Source: Phycisphaerales bacterium (GTDB lineage: Bacteria > Planctomycetota > Phycisphaerae > Phycisphaerales > UBA1924). From it: DNA of 64,000 bases. The stretch covers positions 372,001-436,000 of the forward strand of contig JAJDDK010000004.1 of assembly GCA_029260345.1 (NCBI GenBank), given 5' to 3'. A program made the translations under genes and the position numbers. Shown piece after piece: positions 34,649 through 43,634 of this stretch (the first letter of the stretch is position 1; every line of letters begins with the position of its first letter). The notes beneath the pieces are model-generated. The model did not search any database, was not told the origin of the DNA, and saw only the letters and a list, made by a program, of their open reading frames with translations.

Positions 34649-35866
34649 TTACCCAAGCGCACTGATGTCGTTTATCGACAACATGCCTGAAATCAGGCTA
34701 TAGACAATCCAACCGACCACCGTGGCCAGGCAGAGAATGATGGCAGGCCCCATGAGAGTGAGCAGCCGATCGGCCGATTGCTCTTGCTGTTCGGCGCAGA
34801 GGGCGGATGCCTGCCGCAGGGCTCCGACTAAATCGCCACTGCGGGCGCCGATTCGCACCAGCGCATCCGCTTCTGGGGGCAGGACTTTCCGTTCATGGAG
34901 GGCATCGCCTGGCTCCTGGCCTTCGCGAACGGCCTTTGCCGCGGATGCGAGACGATCCGCGATCGTTGGGCTGGTCACCGCGCCGTGGGCCTGTTCGAGC
35001 CCGGCAAGCAGGTCGCCGCCCCCTTCGAGCATCGTCGCGACGGTGTCGGCGATGACGGCGCCTTGTGAGAGGGCGATCAGATCGCGCGCAATGGGCAGCC
35101 GCAGAAGGATTCGATCCAGGCGGCGACGGAACGCGGGCGAAAGGTCAGACGGCTTGATCGCGAGAGCCGCGATTCCGGCGATGATCAGCGGCGGGATGAT
35201 CCAGATGAGCCACTTGGACGCCGCCAGCGTGATCTTGGTTGGCAATGGCAGCTCGGCGCCGGCCGACTGAAGCGTTTCGGCGAATTGCGGGATGACGACG
35301 GTGGTCAGGATCCAGACCGCGCCGATGGAAGCGAGTGTGAGAATCGCGGGATAGGTGAGCTTGCCGACGATGGTGCGGCGCAGACGCTCGCGCGATTCGA
35401 TGGATTTCTCAATGAGTTCGACGCAGTGTTTGAGGCGGCCGGATTCATGGCCGACACGCAGCAGCGCGAGGTGTTGCGGTCGAACGAGGCCGGAAGTTTC
35501 ATTCACGGCGTCCGCGAGTGAAGCGCCGGAGCGCAGCGCCTCGAGCGTCGTGCGGCAGGCGCGGTCGCAGGCGGCGTTCGGGGCAAGCTCCACCATCGTG
35601 GACATGGCTTGTTCGATCGGCACACTCGCGGTGAGCATGCGGCGTAGCGTCTGAAAGAACCAGATGACGTCTTTGCGCTTGATGGCGTCGCGCTTGCGGC
35701 GGAGGCGCAGCGCCGGCAAGCCGCGATCGGACTTGAGTTCGATGACGATGAGGCCTTTGTCGCGCAGTGAGGAACGCACGGTCTCGGCGCTGGCCCCTTC
35801 GAGCGCGCCGGTGACGACGGCGCCGCCCGCGCCGGCGGGGATCGCTTTGTAGGTGAACGTCGTCAT
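34649..35866 (-). CDS. gspF: T2SS inner-membrane platform protein GspF
   Basis: 405 residues with two T2SSF domains separated by membrane helices (about 183-205, 222-242 and 378-398). Signatures include VIWFFQTLRRMLTASVPIEQAM, LLRVGHESGRLKHCVELI and KLTYPAILTLASIG in the first half, and the repeated pattern ALVRIGARSGDLVGALRQAS in the second. It is the rotor-like platform that couples GspE to pseudopilin assembly. The start overlaps gspE by 4 bp. A paralogous PilC is encoded at 45942-47168. Confidence 0.93.
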   Translation of the reverse strand: MTTFTYKAIPAGAGGAVVTGALEGASAETVRSSLRDKGLIVIELKSDRGLPALRLRRKRDAIKRKDVIWFFQTLRRMLTASVPIEQAMSTMVELAPNAACDRACRTTLEALRSGASLADAVNETSGLVRPQHLALLRVGHESGRLKHCVELIEKSIESRERLRRTIVGKLTYPAILTLASIGAVWILTTVVIPQFAETLQSAGAELPLPTKITLAASKWLIWIIPPLIIAGIAALAIKPSDLSPAFRRRLDRILLRLPIARDLIALSQGAVIADTVATMLEGGGDLLAGLEQAHGAVTSPTIADRLASAAKAVREGQEPGDALHERKVLPPEADALVRIGARSGDLVGALRQASALCAEQQEQSADRLLTLMGPAIILCLATVVGWIVYSLISGMLSINDISALG

Positions 35867-37539
35867 GCGTCACCGTCCATCACGTCTGGCAGGCCGAGCA
35901 CACGCTGGATCTCGGCTTCATCGGTTTGGCCATCGCAGATGAGTTCGTCAGCGCGTTCGCGCATGGTGCGATAGCCGCTGGCGAGGAGGAGTTCGCGGAG
36001 CTTGCGCTCATCGGCGCCGTCGACGATGGCGCGTTTGACGGCGGGCGCGAGGCTGCTTTGTTCCATCAGCGCGATGCGGCCCTTGTAGCCGAGGCCCTTG
36101 CAGATGTCGCAGTCATCACGCTTGGCCGGGTCGTTCTTGCATGACGAACAGACGCGGCGAATGAGGCGCTGCGCGGTGACGCCCTCAACGACAGCGTTCA
36201 CGAGGTACGGCTCGACACCCATGTCGATGAGACGCACAAATGTGCCGGGCACATCATTCGTGTGCAACGTCGAAAGGACCATGTGACCGGTGAGCGCGGC
36301 TTGAAACGCCATCTGCGCCGTTTCCGCATCGCGGATTTCGCCGATCAGCACCACGTCAGGATCGTGACGCAACACGTTTCGCAATGTGCCGCTGAAGGTG
36401 AGGCCGATCGACGGATTCACCTGAATCTGATTCACCCCGTCCATTGCATATTCGACGGGATCTTCGACGGTGATGATCTTGCGTTCATGGTTCACGATTT
36501 TGCGCAACAGCGCATACAGCGTGGTCGTTTTTCCTGAACCGGTGGGCCCGGTGATCAGCAGGATGCCGTGGCTGCGATTGGTCGTGCGCATCAGCCAGTC
36601 GACTTGTGTCTCCGCGAAGCCGAGGGACGTCAGGTCAATCTCGCCAAGTTTCTGGCGGTCTTGCAAACGCAGCACCGCGTCTTGCCCGTACAGCGTGGGC
36701 ACGAGGCTGACGCGGAGATCAACCATTCGGCCGCGGAGGCGCATGCGGATGCGACCGTCCTGGGCGCGGCGGCGCTCGGCGATGTCCAGTTCGGACATGA
36801 TCTTCAAACGACACAGCAAGGCTTCGTACTGGCGCAAGGGTGGCGGCGGCTGATCGATCAGCATGCCGTCCACGCGCATGCGCAACGAAACACGCTTGTC
36901 GAATCGTTCGAGGTGAACGTCGGAAGCGCCAAGTTCCATGGCGCGTTCAATGGTTTGGTTGAAGAAACGAATGACGGGCGCTTCGCTCGCCATGTCGCGC
37001 AGTTGCGAGACTTCCGCCGCGACGTCGATCGCGTCGTCGACGTCCACGCCGGGGCGGTCGTGTTCGGTTTGTGCCGTTTCCTGAAGGACGGACTGAATGT
37101 CTTTTTGCGTGCCGACGGCGTATTCAACATCGCCGGTGAGCAGTCCGGAAAGCGAGCGCAGCACATCGCGTTCGGACGGGTCGGCCGCGATGACGAGCGT
37201 GGATGGCGCGCCGTCTTCGCTCGCCGCGGGTCGTTCGATGATCAGCACGTTGTTGGCGCGCATGAACTCGCGCGGCGCCTGTTCGCTGACCACGGGCGTC
37301 TCATCGTCGCGCTTCCAGCGCGGGCACGCGCACGACTCAGCCAGCCGATCCGCGATGATCTCTTCACTGAGCAGGCCAAGTTCGACGATCGCGCGCACGA
37401 CAGTCTGCCCATTCTGGCGGGCGACTTCTTGCGCTAAGCGCGCATCAACATCCGTGAGATCGCCGCTTTCAACGACGGCGCGCAAGAACGCCCCGCCATC
37501 AAGGCGCAACACGGATCGAGTTGATGCGGCTCCGATCAT
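35863..37539 (-). CDS. gspE: T2SS assembly ATPase GspE
   Basis: 558 residues: an N-terminal MshEN-like region, DVHLERFDKRVSLRMRVDG (N2 domain), Walker A TGPTGSGKTTT (about 331), ITVEDPVEY, Walker B LRHDPDVVLIGEIRD, His box TGHMVLSTLHTND and the tetracysteine zinc motif CSSC ... CDIC. ATGA overlaps link it to gspG upstream and gspF downstream. It shares its core with the PilB-like ATPase at 25248-27182 but lacks that protein's acidic spacer, so the two are distinct motors. Confidence 0.94.
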   Translation of the reverse strand: MIGAASTRSVLRLDGGAFLRAVVESGDLTDVDARLAQEVARQNGQTVVRAIVELGLLSEEIIADRLAESCACPRWKRDDETPVVSEQAPREFMRANNVLIIERPAASEDGAPSTLVIAADPSERDVLRSLSGLLTGDVEYAVGTQKDIQSVLQETAQTEHDRPGVDVDDAIDVAAEVSQLRDMASEAPVIRFFNQTIERAMELGASDVHLERFDKRVSLRMRVDGMLIDQPPPPLRQYEALLCRLKIMSELDIAERRRAQDGRIRMRLRGRMVDLRVSLVPTLYGQDAVLRLQDRQKLGEIDLTSLGFAETQVDWLMRTTNRSHGILLITGPTGSGKTTTLYALLRKIVNHERKIITVEDPVEYAMDGVNQIQVNPSIGLTFSGTLRNVLRHDPDVVLIGEIRDAETAQMAFQAALTGHMVLSTLHTNDVPGTFVRLIDMGVEPYLVNAVVEGVTAQRLIRRVCSSCKNDPAKRDDCDICKGLGYKGRIALMEQSSLAPAVKRAIVDGADERKLRELLLASGYRTMRERADELICDGQTDEAEIQRVLGLPDVMDGDA

Positions 37540-37982
37540 GACGTTCGGTTGTCAATGTCTGCGTTGTCGTTGTCGCCGCCGGGCGATCCATCGGCGCCGA
37601 ATGACTTCACGATAAAGCGACTGTTCTCGCCAATTTCGTAGGTGAAGTCGCGCCCCCACCCGTCCTTTGGCACAAAGTCCTTTTCGGTGTAAGGGCCGTC
37701 CCAGGTGTCTTCAGGAATGTCCTGCGGACGCTCGACGAGCGCCATCAATCCTTCCTGCGCCGTCGGGTAACGGCCGACATCGAGGTTGAATCGTTCGACG
37801 GCGCTGGCGAGCATTTCGACCTGCACCTTGGTCGTGCGCACCTTGTTCTTGCCGAGAATGCCGGTGAGGCGGGGCGCCACGAGTGCGGCCAGCAAGCCCA
37901 TCAACACCAGCACAATGATCATTTCCAGCAGCGAGAAGCCGCGGGCGCGGGCACGCCGCGCGCTGGTCAACGTGTCATTCAT
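37536..37982 (-). CDS. gspG: Major pseudopilin GspG
   Basis: 148 residues. Leader ARARG, then FSLLEMIIVLVLMGLLAALVAPRL with Gly -1 and Glu +5, followed by the GspG body: VQVEMLASAVERFNLDVGRYPTAQEGLMALVERP, WDGPYTEKDFVPKDGWGRDFTYE, and a Ca-site-like C-terminus with FGADGSPGGDNDNADI. These are diagnostic for the calcium-binding major pseudopilin. Overlaps gspH and gspE by 4 bp each. Confidence 0.96.
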   Translation of the reverse strand: MNDTLTSARRARARGFSLLEMIIVLVLMGLLAALVAPRLTGILGKNKVRTTKVQVEMLASAVERFNLDVGRYPTAQEGLMALVERPQDIPEDTWDGPYTEKDFVPKDGWGRDFTYEIGENSRFIVKSFGADGSPGGDNDNADIDNRTS

Positions 37983-38476
37983 CCTGCGGAATCCTCCGTG
38001 AGACGGTGTGCCGCCGGAACTCCGCCGACGGGATCAAAAGCGATTTCCCACATTCTACTTGGCGCTTCTCTGGATCGGAACGACAGACGGCTCTGGGCGG
38101 TTCGCCCGCGAATGTCGAACGTGAGCGCAATGTTTTCGATGTCGTTTCCGTTTGAATCAAGCAGCGCCAGCGGCCAGTTGGCCAGTGTGCGAAGTTCGTC
38201 CTGGTGGCGCACAAGCAGTGTGTTCTTGGCGGCGGTGAGTTCGACGTTGACGGTGCGTCCGGTGCGGATGGCGTCGAGCCGCGCTGCGCTGAGGGTGGTG
38301 GCGAGTTCACCAAGGGAGCGCTGCTCGCGCCCGGCGCCGGCGTTGCGGGTGACGGCGGGGGCGACGAGGCCGACGGCCATGCCCATGAGAACCAGTACGA
38401 CGATGAGTTCGAGGAGAGAGAAGGCGCGGATGCGCCGCGCGCGGAGTGGAATGCCAGTCCGCAGGGGACGATTCAT
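37979..38476 (-). CDS. gspH: Minor pseudopilin GspH
   Basis: 165 residues from the ATG at 38476. The leader ends ARRIRA, then FSLLELIVVLVLMGMAVGLVAP: Glu +5 is present, with Ala in place of Gly at -1. The body is a GspH-type beta domain (LATTLSAARLDAIRTGRTVNVEL). First gene of the T2SS operon in transcription order. The frame is open upstream to 38677 but that stretch overlaps a different small ORF and has no supporting features. Confidence 0.87.
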   Translation of the reverse strand: MNRPLRTGIPLRARRIRAFSLLELIVVLVLMGMAVGLVAPAVTRNAGAGREQRSLGELATTLSAARLDAIRTGRTVNVELTAAKNTLLVRHQDELRTLANWPLALLDSNGNDIENIALTFDIRGRTAQSRLSFRSREAPSRMWEIAFDPVGGVPAAHRLTEDSAG

Positions 38477-38607
38477 CGACGCCGCGCCTGAGCGAAGCGA
38501 AGACGCGGATCGTTGGTGGTTGATTGGCGCCGTTTGATCCGGACCTTCACTCGCTTGCGCTTGCTCAGATCCGGCGTCTTTGTGACGAATTTCATTTGTT
38601 CGGCCAT
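38473..38607 (-). CDS. Possible small basic protein ahead of gspH
   Basis: 44 residues starting MAEQMKFVTKTPDLSKRKR and rich in Arg/Lys with no acidic cluster; its stop codon overlaps the gspH ATG, the same coupling used throughout the operon. It could be a short leader cistron for the T2SS operon or chance. The composition (14 or so Arg/Lys) would suit nucleic-acid or membrane-surface binding. No family is recognised. Confidence 0.33.
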   Translation of the reverse strand: MAEQMKFVTKTPDLSKRKRVKVRIKRRQSTTNDPRLRFAQARRR

Positions 38608-38673
38608 CGCACAACTCGGAGAGCTGTGCCACCCGGCGCCGATCCCACCGGTCAACGTGTCTTCGTGCGCAGG

Positions 38674-39453
38674 TCATGGGGTGTTTTCGAATCGGCTGCG
38701 ATCGCTGAGGATCGCCACCGCGTCGCGCGTGTTCACGACGCCGTCGTTGTTGACGTCGGCGCGGGCGGCGATGGATTGGGAGACGCCGCGCCGGGCGCCG
38801 GCCATCACGCGCAGCACAAGCGCGGCGTCGTACTTGTCGATCTTGCCGTCGCTATTCACATCGGGATTGCCCTGGCCGGACCCGCCGCCACCGTCGCCGC
38901 CGCCATCGCCACCACCATCACCGCCGCCGGGCGCGGCGATGCCAAGGGTGAGGTCGAAGGGAATGCTCGGGCCGGGGGCGCCGGGGAATGGCGGAGCGCC
39001 GGGGATGTTGATGGGGAACTGGAACGTTGGTTCGCTGGTGCGGAAGACGTACGTGATGACTTCGCTGTTGTTCTGGCGCGTGGGCACGATGTCCAGGCGA
39101 ATGGTGTCGGCGCTGGAGTCAAAGAACTGGAATCGAACCGCATCTCCAACGGCCGGGCCTTCCTTTTCGTTTGTCGAGGGATCATCGCCGAAGACGATCA
39201 TGTCCCACGCGAGCGGGTCGGGCTGCGAGGACGTGAACGTATAGAGCCCGATGATCTGCGAGCCGAAGAACGCCGCGACCTGGTCGCCGGGTTCGGGCGT
39301 TGGGGCGCCGTTGGCCGCAAGGAGCTGCCCGTCGAGCTGTTCGACGATGTCCGTCGCGGGCTGCACGTCGTTGAACTGCGCCGATGCAGTCGTGGCGAGC
39401 GCCGCGGTGATCGCGAGCGAAAGAACCTGAGACGGTGAAGCGTTGCGCAGCAT
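38674..39453 (-). CDS. Secreted protein with C-terminal type I dockerin
   Basis: 259 residues. Signal peptide QVLSLAITAALATTASAQ, a beta-rich domain of unknown type (residues about 27-175), a Gly/Asp linker of GGGD repeats, then a two-loop dockerin: DVNSDGKIDKYDAALVLRVM and DVNNDGVVNTRDAVAIL, each with the Asp/Asn ligands of an EF-hand-like calcium loop. Dockerins bind cohesins, but planctomycetes carry many outside cellulosomes. The gene is just upstream of the T2SS operon and on the same strand, making it a candidate substrate. Confidence 0.85.
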   Translation of the reverse strand: MLRNASPSQVLSLAITAALATTASAQFNDVQPATDIVEQLDGQLLAANGAPTPEPGDQVAAFFGSQIIGLYTFTSSQPDPLAWDMIVFGDDPSTNEKEGPAVGDAVRFQFFDSSADTIRLDIVPTRQNNSEVITYVFRTSEPTFQFPINIPGAPPFPGAPGPSIPFDLTLGIAAPGGGDGGGDGGGDGGGGSGQGNPDVNSDGKIDKYDAALVLRVMAGARRGVSQSIAARADVNNDGVVNTRDAVAILSDRSRFENTP

Positions 39454-39516
39454 GTGATCTCTCCGAAACGGCGGGCCGGGGCTCAACGCTAGGCCCGAAA
39501 TCATGCGAGGCACAAT

Positions 39517-39553
39517 CGAAAACGGGGACTCGCGCGTCAGCGCAAGCCCCCGT
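39517..39553 (-). terminator. Rho-independent-like terminator after the Ig-repeat exoprotein gene
   Basis: On the minus strand ACGGGG (39553-39548) pairs with CCCCGT (39527-39522) around an inner GCGC hairpin, followed by TTTTC. It lies 35 bp past the stop codon of the 39588-43634 gene. Confidence 0.55.
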
Positions 39554-39587
39554 GAAGCGTTCAGAATCAACTAGCGAGCGTCATTGC

Positions 39588-42500
39588 TCACTTGTGCAGG
39601 AACAGAGCCTGGCCCTGCTCGATTTCCTCAGCGTCGCCACCGGCGGAGCTGAACGTGCGAATTGTCACGTTCGAGTTGCTCGTACGGTTGAAGATGATGA
39701 GGAAGTCGGAGGCGTTCGTCTGCAGGAAGTTCAGCAGGTTGGTGCTGCTGACCGGCGACGTGACGAGCGCCCAGCCCAGGGTGACGTTGTTGTCCGGGAA
39801 CGAGCCGGTGCCGGTCAGCGCCGTGAACACGGTGCTGGCGGTGATGGCCGGACCGAACTGGAAGACGCCGATGCGGCCGTTGCCTTCGCTGTTGAAGACG
39901 CCGGTGGCGTAACCGCCCGTGATGGCGCGGATGTTGTCACCGGTCTTCACGCCCGTGCTGTTGAGCACGAAGCTGAAGAAGCCGAGGCAGCGGCTGGAGA
40001 TGACGATACCGTCGAAACGCTCATCGTCGTCGTCGGCGGCCGTCCACATGCCGTCGTTGTTCTCGTCGTAGAAGAAGACGAACTGGTCAAGCGGGTGCGT
40101 GGAGGCAAGCGTCGTGCCGGTGACGATGTTCGTCACGCCGGCGGGCGCGAGCACCGCGTTGTTGGTCGCCTGCCAGCCGCTGTTGCGGTCATCGGCGAGC
40201 GCGTTCCAGCCCTCGAAAAGGCTCTGCATGCCGATGTTGGCGAGGTTGGGATTGAAGACGAGGTTGGCGTCAGAGTTGAACGGATCGCTCTGACGGTTCA
40301 GGCCGGCGAACGTGATCGGGCCAAGGAGGTCGATCGCGTTGAGCATGCTGGACACTGGGTAGCGCTTCCCGTTGGGAAGTTCGATCACGATGATGACCGG
40401 CCAGCCATTGGCGTTGAGGCGGTCATTGAACGCGCTGATCGGCGCGGTCATGTGCAACAGGTAGCTTCCGTCTTCACCAGAGACGACCGCGCTGGAGAGC
40501 AGCGGAGCGCCGAAGATTTCGTAGCCATCGTCGAACAGGTCAGCCGAGTTGCCCTCGTCGGAGCGCAGCACGTCCCAGCCGATGCGGATGGTGCCCTGCG
40601 AGATGCTCGCGTTGGGCGTGCCCGAACCGGTCAGGAATGAGCCCGAGCCAGTGAAGGTCACGTTGTTGAGGTTGTTGGCGTTGATGTTGACGCTGATGAC
40701 GGCGTCAGGGAATTCTTCGTCGTCCTTGTAGTTGCTGAAGTACATGTACGCGCCGTCCACGATGATGTACAGGTTGGCTTCCAGGCCGAGCAGACGATTT
40801 GTGATCGCCTGAATCGAGTAGAAGCCGGCTTCGGTCGAATCATCAAGCGTGACGCGAACGCCGCCCATGGTGAACGAAGCGCTCTTGGCGACCGGGACAC
40901 CGATCATGCCGAACACCTTGGTGCCGGACGGAACGGTGGACTCACCATCGATGTCGGTGATGACACCGGCGATGTCCATGACGGCCATGAACTCACCGTC
41001 CGAGTTGGGCTGCGGCACGGCGCGGGCGTCCCACGAGTCATCCATTTCCGCGACTGCGGCCATGGTGCCGTCCGCGGAGCTGATGCGCATCGTCGGGTCG
41101 CTGATGTCGCCGCCGAGGTAGGTGATCTCGACCACTTCGGTGATGCCGACGAGGTCGGTCGGGAACGTCAGGGTGATGACGTTGCCGTCGAGATCAACAG
41201 CCGTCGGGTTGCCGACGCCTTCGATTTCCCAATCGCTGGTCGTGCCTTCGGTGCCGACCTTGATGTCGCGGCTGAAGGTCATGGTGACCGTGGTCGCGAA
41301 ACCTTCGTCGTCCTCGCCGCCGAGGAACGCTGAGAAGATCTCGTTGCCGTTGATGTCGGACTGGAGCAGCACGTACGGGGCGCTGGCGTCGAGGACGGTC
41401 AGCTCAGGCGCGCCGGAGAGGCCGCTGCCGGGGTACATGTTGCCAGCGCCGTCGAAGACACTGTTGGGCGACACGATCGTGAAGGGCAGACCCGGCATGA
41501 AACCGCCGCCGGAGTTGTCCTGCATGACCAGGATGCTGTCGCTATCGCCGCTGATGGTGTCGAAATCACCTTCCATGAAGCGATCGTTCGGGCCGTTGCC
41601 CCAGCGGAACGCTTCTTCGATGATGTTCGTCGCGCCACCTTCGGTGTCGTCGATCGGCTCGTTGTAGATGATGAAGGCGGTGTTGTTGTTGTCGCTGTCG
41701 CCGACTTCGTCGTCCTGCTCGGACGGCTTCTGCATGCCGCCGGAGACGTTGTCACCGGTGGAGAACTCAACGCGAGCCGCGACCGGCGGGGCGCCGTCGA
41801 AGGGCTGCTCGTCAACGTCGTCTTCAAACGCGTTGCTGTTGGCGTCAGCGATGCCGGCGTCGGCAGCAATGATTTCGATGTCAGCAAACGCTTCGTCGAA
41901 CGTGCCGGGCATTGCTTCGCCATCGGTGTCGGAACCGCCGGACATGCCGTCGTTGTCCCAGTCCACCATGGAGGAATCGAAAGCGATGATCAGGCAGTTG
42001 TTCTGCATGAGACGACCGCCGTCGGCGTCCTCATCACCAAGGCTGAAGCCGGTGATGGTGTCCTGGAACATGTCGGAGTCATCGCCTTCGGTGGTGACTT
42101 CAGCTTCGTTCGCGTCGTCCAGCGGATCGGTGATGCCGAGGGCGAGGTTCTCAAGGAAGAGGGCGAACGGGTACACCGTCTGGTCAACCTTGGTGAAGAT
42201 GAAGCCGTCTTCATCGATGTCGGCAATGTTCAGCGGCTCGGAGAAGTACAGACCAAAGCCGTCAATCACGCCGTCGCCATTGGCGTCAACGGTGAAGACG
42301 TCGCTGGTGACGGTCGGGTTGATGCCGTCGTCGAGGTCCGCGGTGCCTTCGCCGTCGAAGTCGGTGCCGAGGATGTCCACCGGCGGGGCGCCGGCCATGG
42401 AGTCACCCATGATCTCGAACAGTTCATCGTCATCGTCGAAGAGGCCGAGGCCGTCTGCGCCGATGCCGGAGGTGCCGCCGAAGAGGCCGACGTCCAGAAG

Positions 42501-43634
42501 GACGCAGCTCGCATCCTCCGGATCGAGCGCGGCGTCGGTGACGTTGTAATCACCTTCGGGATCGTCGCCGCCCGCGAGGGCGATGGAGTAGAACGCCGCG
42601 GCGCCGGGATCAGACAGAGCGCCGGAGAACTTCACGCGAATCGCGTTGTCAATCGAGAGACCTTCGTTATCGAAGGCGACGATCCACTCAGCGCTGACGA
42701 TGGTCGGCGCCGAAACAGCTTCCACCTGAACGCCGACCTGCATGTCGGCAACATTCTCAGCGAGGTCAACGATGTCGTCGTTGGTCGTGCCGCCGTTGTC
42801 GGGCAGCGCGATGCGGACGAATTGCCCAATGGACGGAGCGAGGTTTTCCTGGCCGCCTGCAATCGCGAACTGCATCGCAACGCCGTTGCTGGTCGCCACG
42901 ATGGTCGGGTTGCCGGGGAAGGCCAAAGCCGCGAAAGCCGCGTATACGCCGCCGATGGTTGTAGATGACTCGAAGCTGGTGTTGTCCAAGTTGCCGAGCG
43001 TCGAGTTCGTTTCAATTTCATCATCGAAAACGAAGATGATTCGCGTATCGCCGTCGCGCAAGACCTGGGTCAGGACGGGACCGTCCTGGTCAGGCGTGAT
43101 GGTCTGATCAGCGACGACGTCGTCGAGGTCAAGCAGCGTGTCCACGCCGTTGCCGCTCAGGTCGTTCACGACCACACCGATGCGTACGCCAGTGGCGATG
43201 CCGCCGCCTGAAACATTGATCACACCGACAAAGCTATTTGCGGTATTGATCGCTGTGTTGAGAGCGCCGCCCAGCGGAACCGCCGAGAAGTCAATGGTCG
43301 CCGAAAGGGCGCCGCCGCCGTCGGCGCTGTCGGCGCCGCCATTGACGCTGTCAAACACGCCGACGGCCTGCGTCATGCCATTGGCGTCGTGGATGAAGAC
43401 GACGACGTCAATGTCCACTTGATCGAGGGCGTTGAACGGTGCGCCGGACGTAGAAATGTCTACGGCCGTGGTGTTTGGGCCGGCAACGGCCATGTTGTTA
43501 AACACGGGTGCGTCGACATCGATCCCGCCGGTGGTGAACATCGTCGTGTTCGGGTCAATGTTCTGCGCGTAGGCGCCGAACGGCAACAAGGCTGCCGCCG
43601 CCGCACCCACAAGCATTGCTGTGTAGCGCCTCAT
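39588..43634 (-). CDS. Giant acidic secreted protein with Ig-like (SwmB/Big_5-type) repeats
   Basis: 1348 residues. Signal peptide to AYA-QN (residue 24); an ATG at 43634 with AAGGA 9 nt upstream is the start. About five related units are seen at about 185-300, 309-440, 439-610, 615-750 and 752-885; each opens with P-x-V/I and has a strand such as IIFVFDDEI, IRVKFSGAL, FGLYFSEPLN, FIIYNEPID or VTMTFSRDI. Acidic loops such as DANGDGVIDGF, DDDDE and DEDADGG should bind calcium. A carboxypeptidase-regulatory-like module (about 888-960) and a C-terminal domain with GWNALADDRNSGW and LGWALVTSPV follow. It resembles surface-layer or adhesin proteins; likely exported by Sec and released or displayed, perhaps through the adjacent T2SS. 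No enzyme motif is visible. Confidence 0.82.
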   Translation of the reverse strand: MRRYTAMLVGAAAAALLPFGAYAQNIDPNTTMFTTGGIDVDAPVFNNMAVAGPNTTAVDISTSGAPFNALDQVDIDVVVFIHDANGMTQAVGVFDSVNGGADSADGGGALSATIDFSAVPLGGALNTAINTANSFVGVINVSGGGIATGVRIGVVVNDLSGNGVDTLLDLDDVVADQTITPDQDGPVLTQVLRDGDTRIIFVFDDEIETNSTLGNLDNTSFESSTTIGGVYAAFAALAFPGNPTIVATSNGVAMQFAIAGGQENLAPSIGQFVRIALPDNGGTTNDDIVDLAENVADMQVGVQVEAVSAPTIVSAEWIVAFDNEGLSIDNAIRVKFSGALSDPGAAAFYSIALAGGDDPEGDYNVTDAALDPEDASCVLLDVGLFGGTSGIGADGLGLFDDDDELFEIMGDSMAGAPPVDILGTDFDGEGTADLDDGINPTVTSDVFTVDANGDGVIDGFGLYFSEPLNIADIDEDGFIFTKVDQTVYPFALFLENLALGITDPLDDANEAEVTTEGDDSDMFQDTITGFSLGDEDADGGRLMQNNCLIIAFDSSMVDWDNDGMSGGSDTDGEAMPGTFDEAFADIEIIAADAGIADANSNAFEDDVDEQPFDGAPPVAARVEFSTGDNVSGGMQKPSEQDDEVGDSDNNNTAFIIYNEPIDDTEGGATNIIEEAFRWGNGPNDRFMEGDFDTISGDSDSILVMQDNSGGGFMPGLPFTIVSPNSVFDGAGNMYPGSGLSGAPELTVLDASAPYVLLQSDINGNEIFSAFLGGEDDEGFATTVTMTFSRDIKVGTEGTTSDWEIEGVGNPTAVDLDGNVITLTFPTDLVGITEVVEITYLGGDISDPTMRISSADGTMAAVAEMDDSWDARAVPQPNSDGEFMAVMDIAGVITDIDGESTVPSGTKVFGMIGVPVAKSASFTMGGVRVTLDDSTEAGFYSIQAITNRLLGLEANLYIIVDGAYMYFSNYKDDEEFPDAVISVNINANNLNNVTFTGSGSFLTGSGTPNASISQGTIRIGWDVLRSDEGNSADLFDDGYEIFGAPLLSSAVVSGEDGSYLLHMTAPISAFNDRLNANGWPVIIVIELPNGKRYPVSSMLNAIDLLGPITFAGLNRQSDPFNSDANLVFNPNLANIGMQSLFEGWNALADDRNSGWQATNNAVLAPAGVTNIVTGTTLASTHPLDQFVFFYDENNDGMWTAADDDDERFDGIVISSRCLGFFSFVLNSTGVKTGDNIRAITGGYATGVFNSEGNGRIGVFQFGPAITASTVFTALTGTGSFPDNNVTLGWALVTSPVSSTNLLNFLQTNASDFLIIFNRTSNSNVTIRTFSSAGGDAEEIEQGQALFLHK

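Noticed and set aside
39435-40640. 401-codon ORF antisense to the giant exoprotein (+)
   Set aside because: Its Val/Glu/Asp-rich translation is the complement of the Asp-rich exoprotein repeats; no start signal or family.
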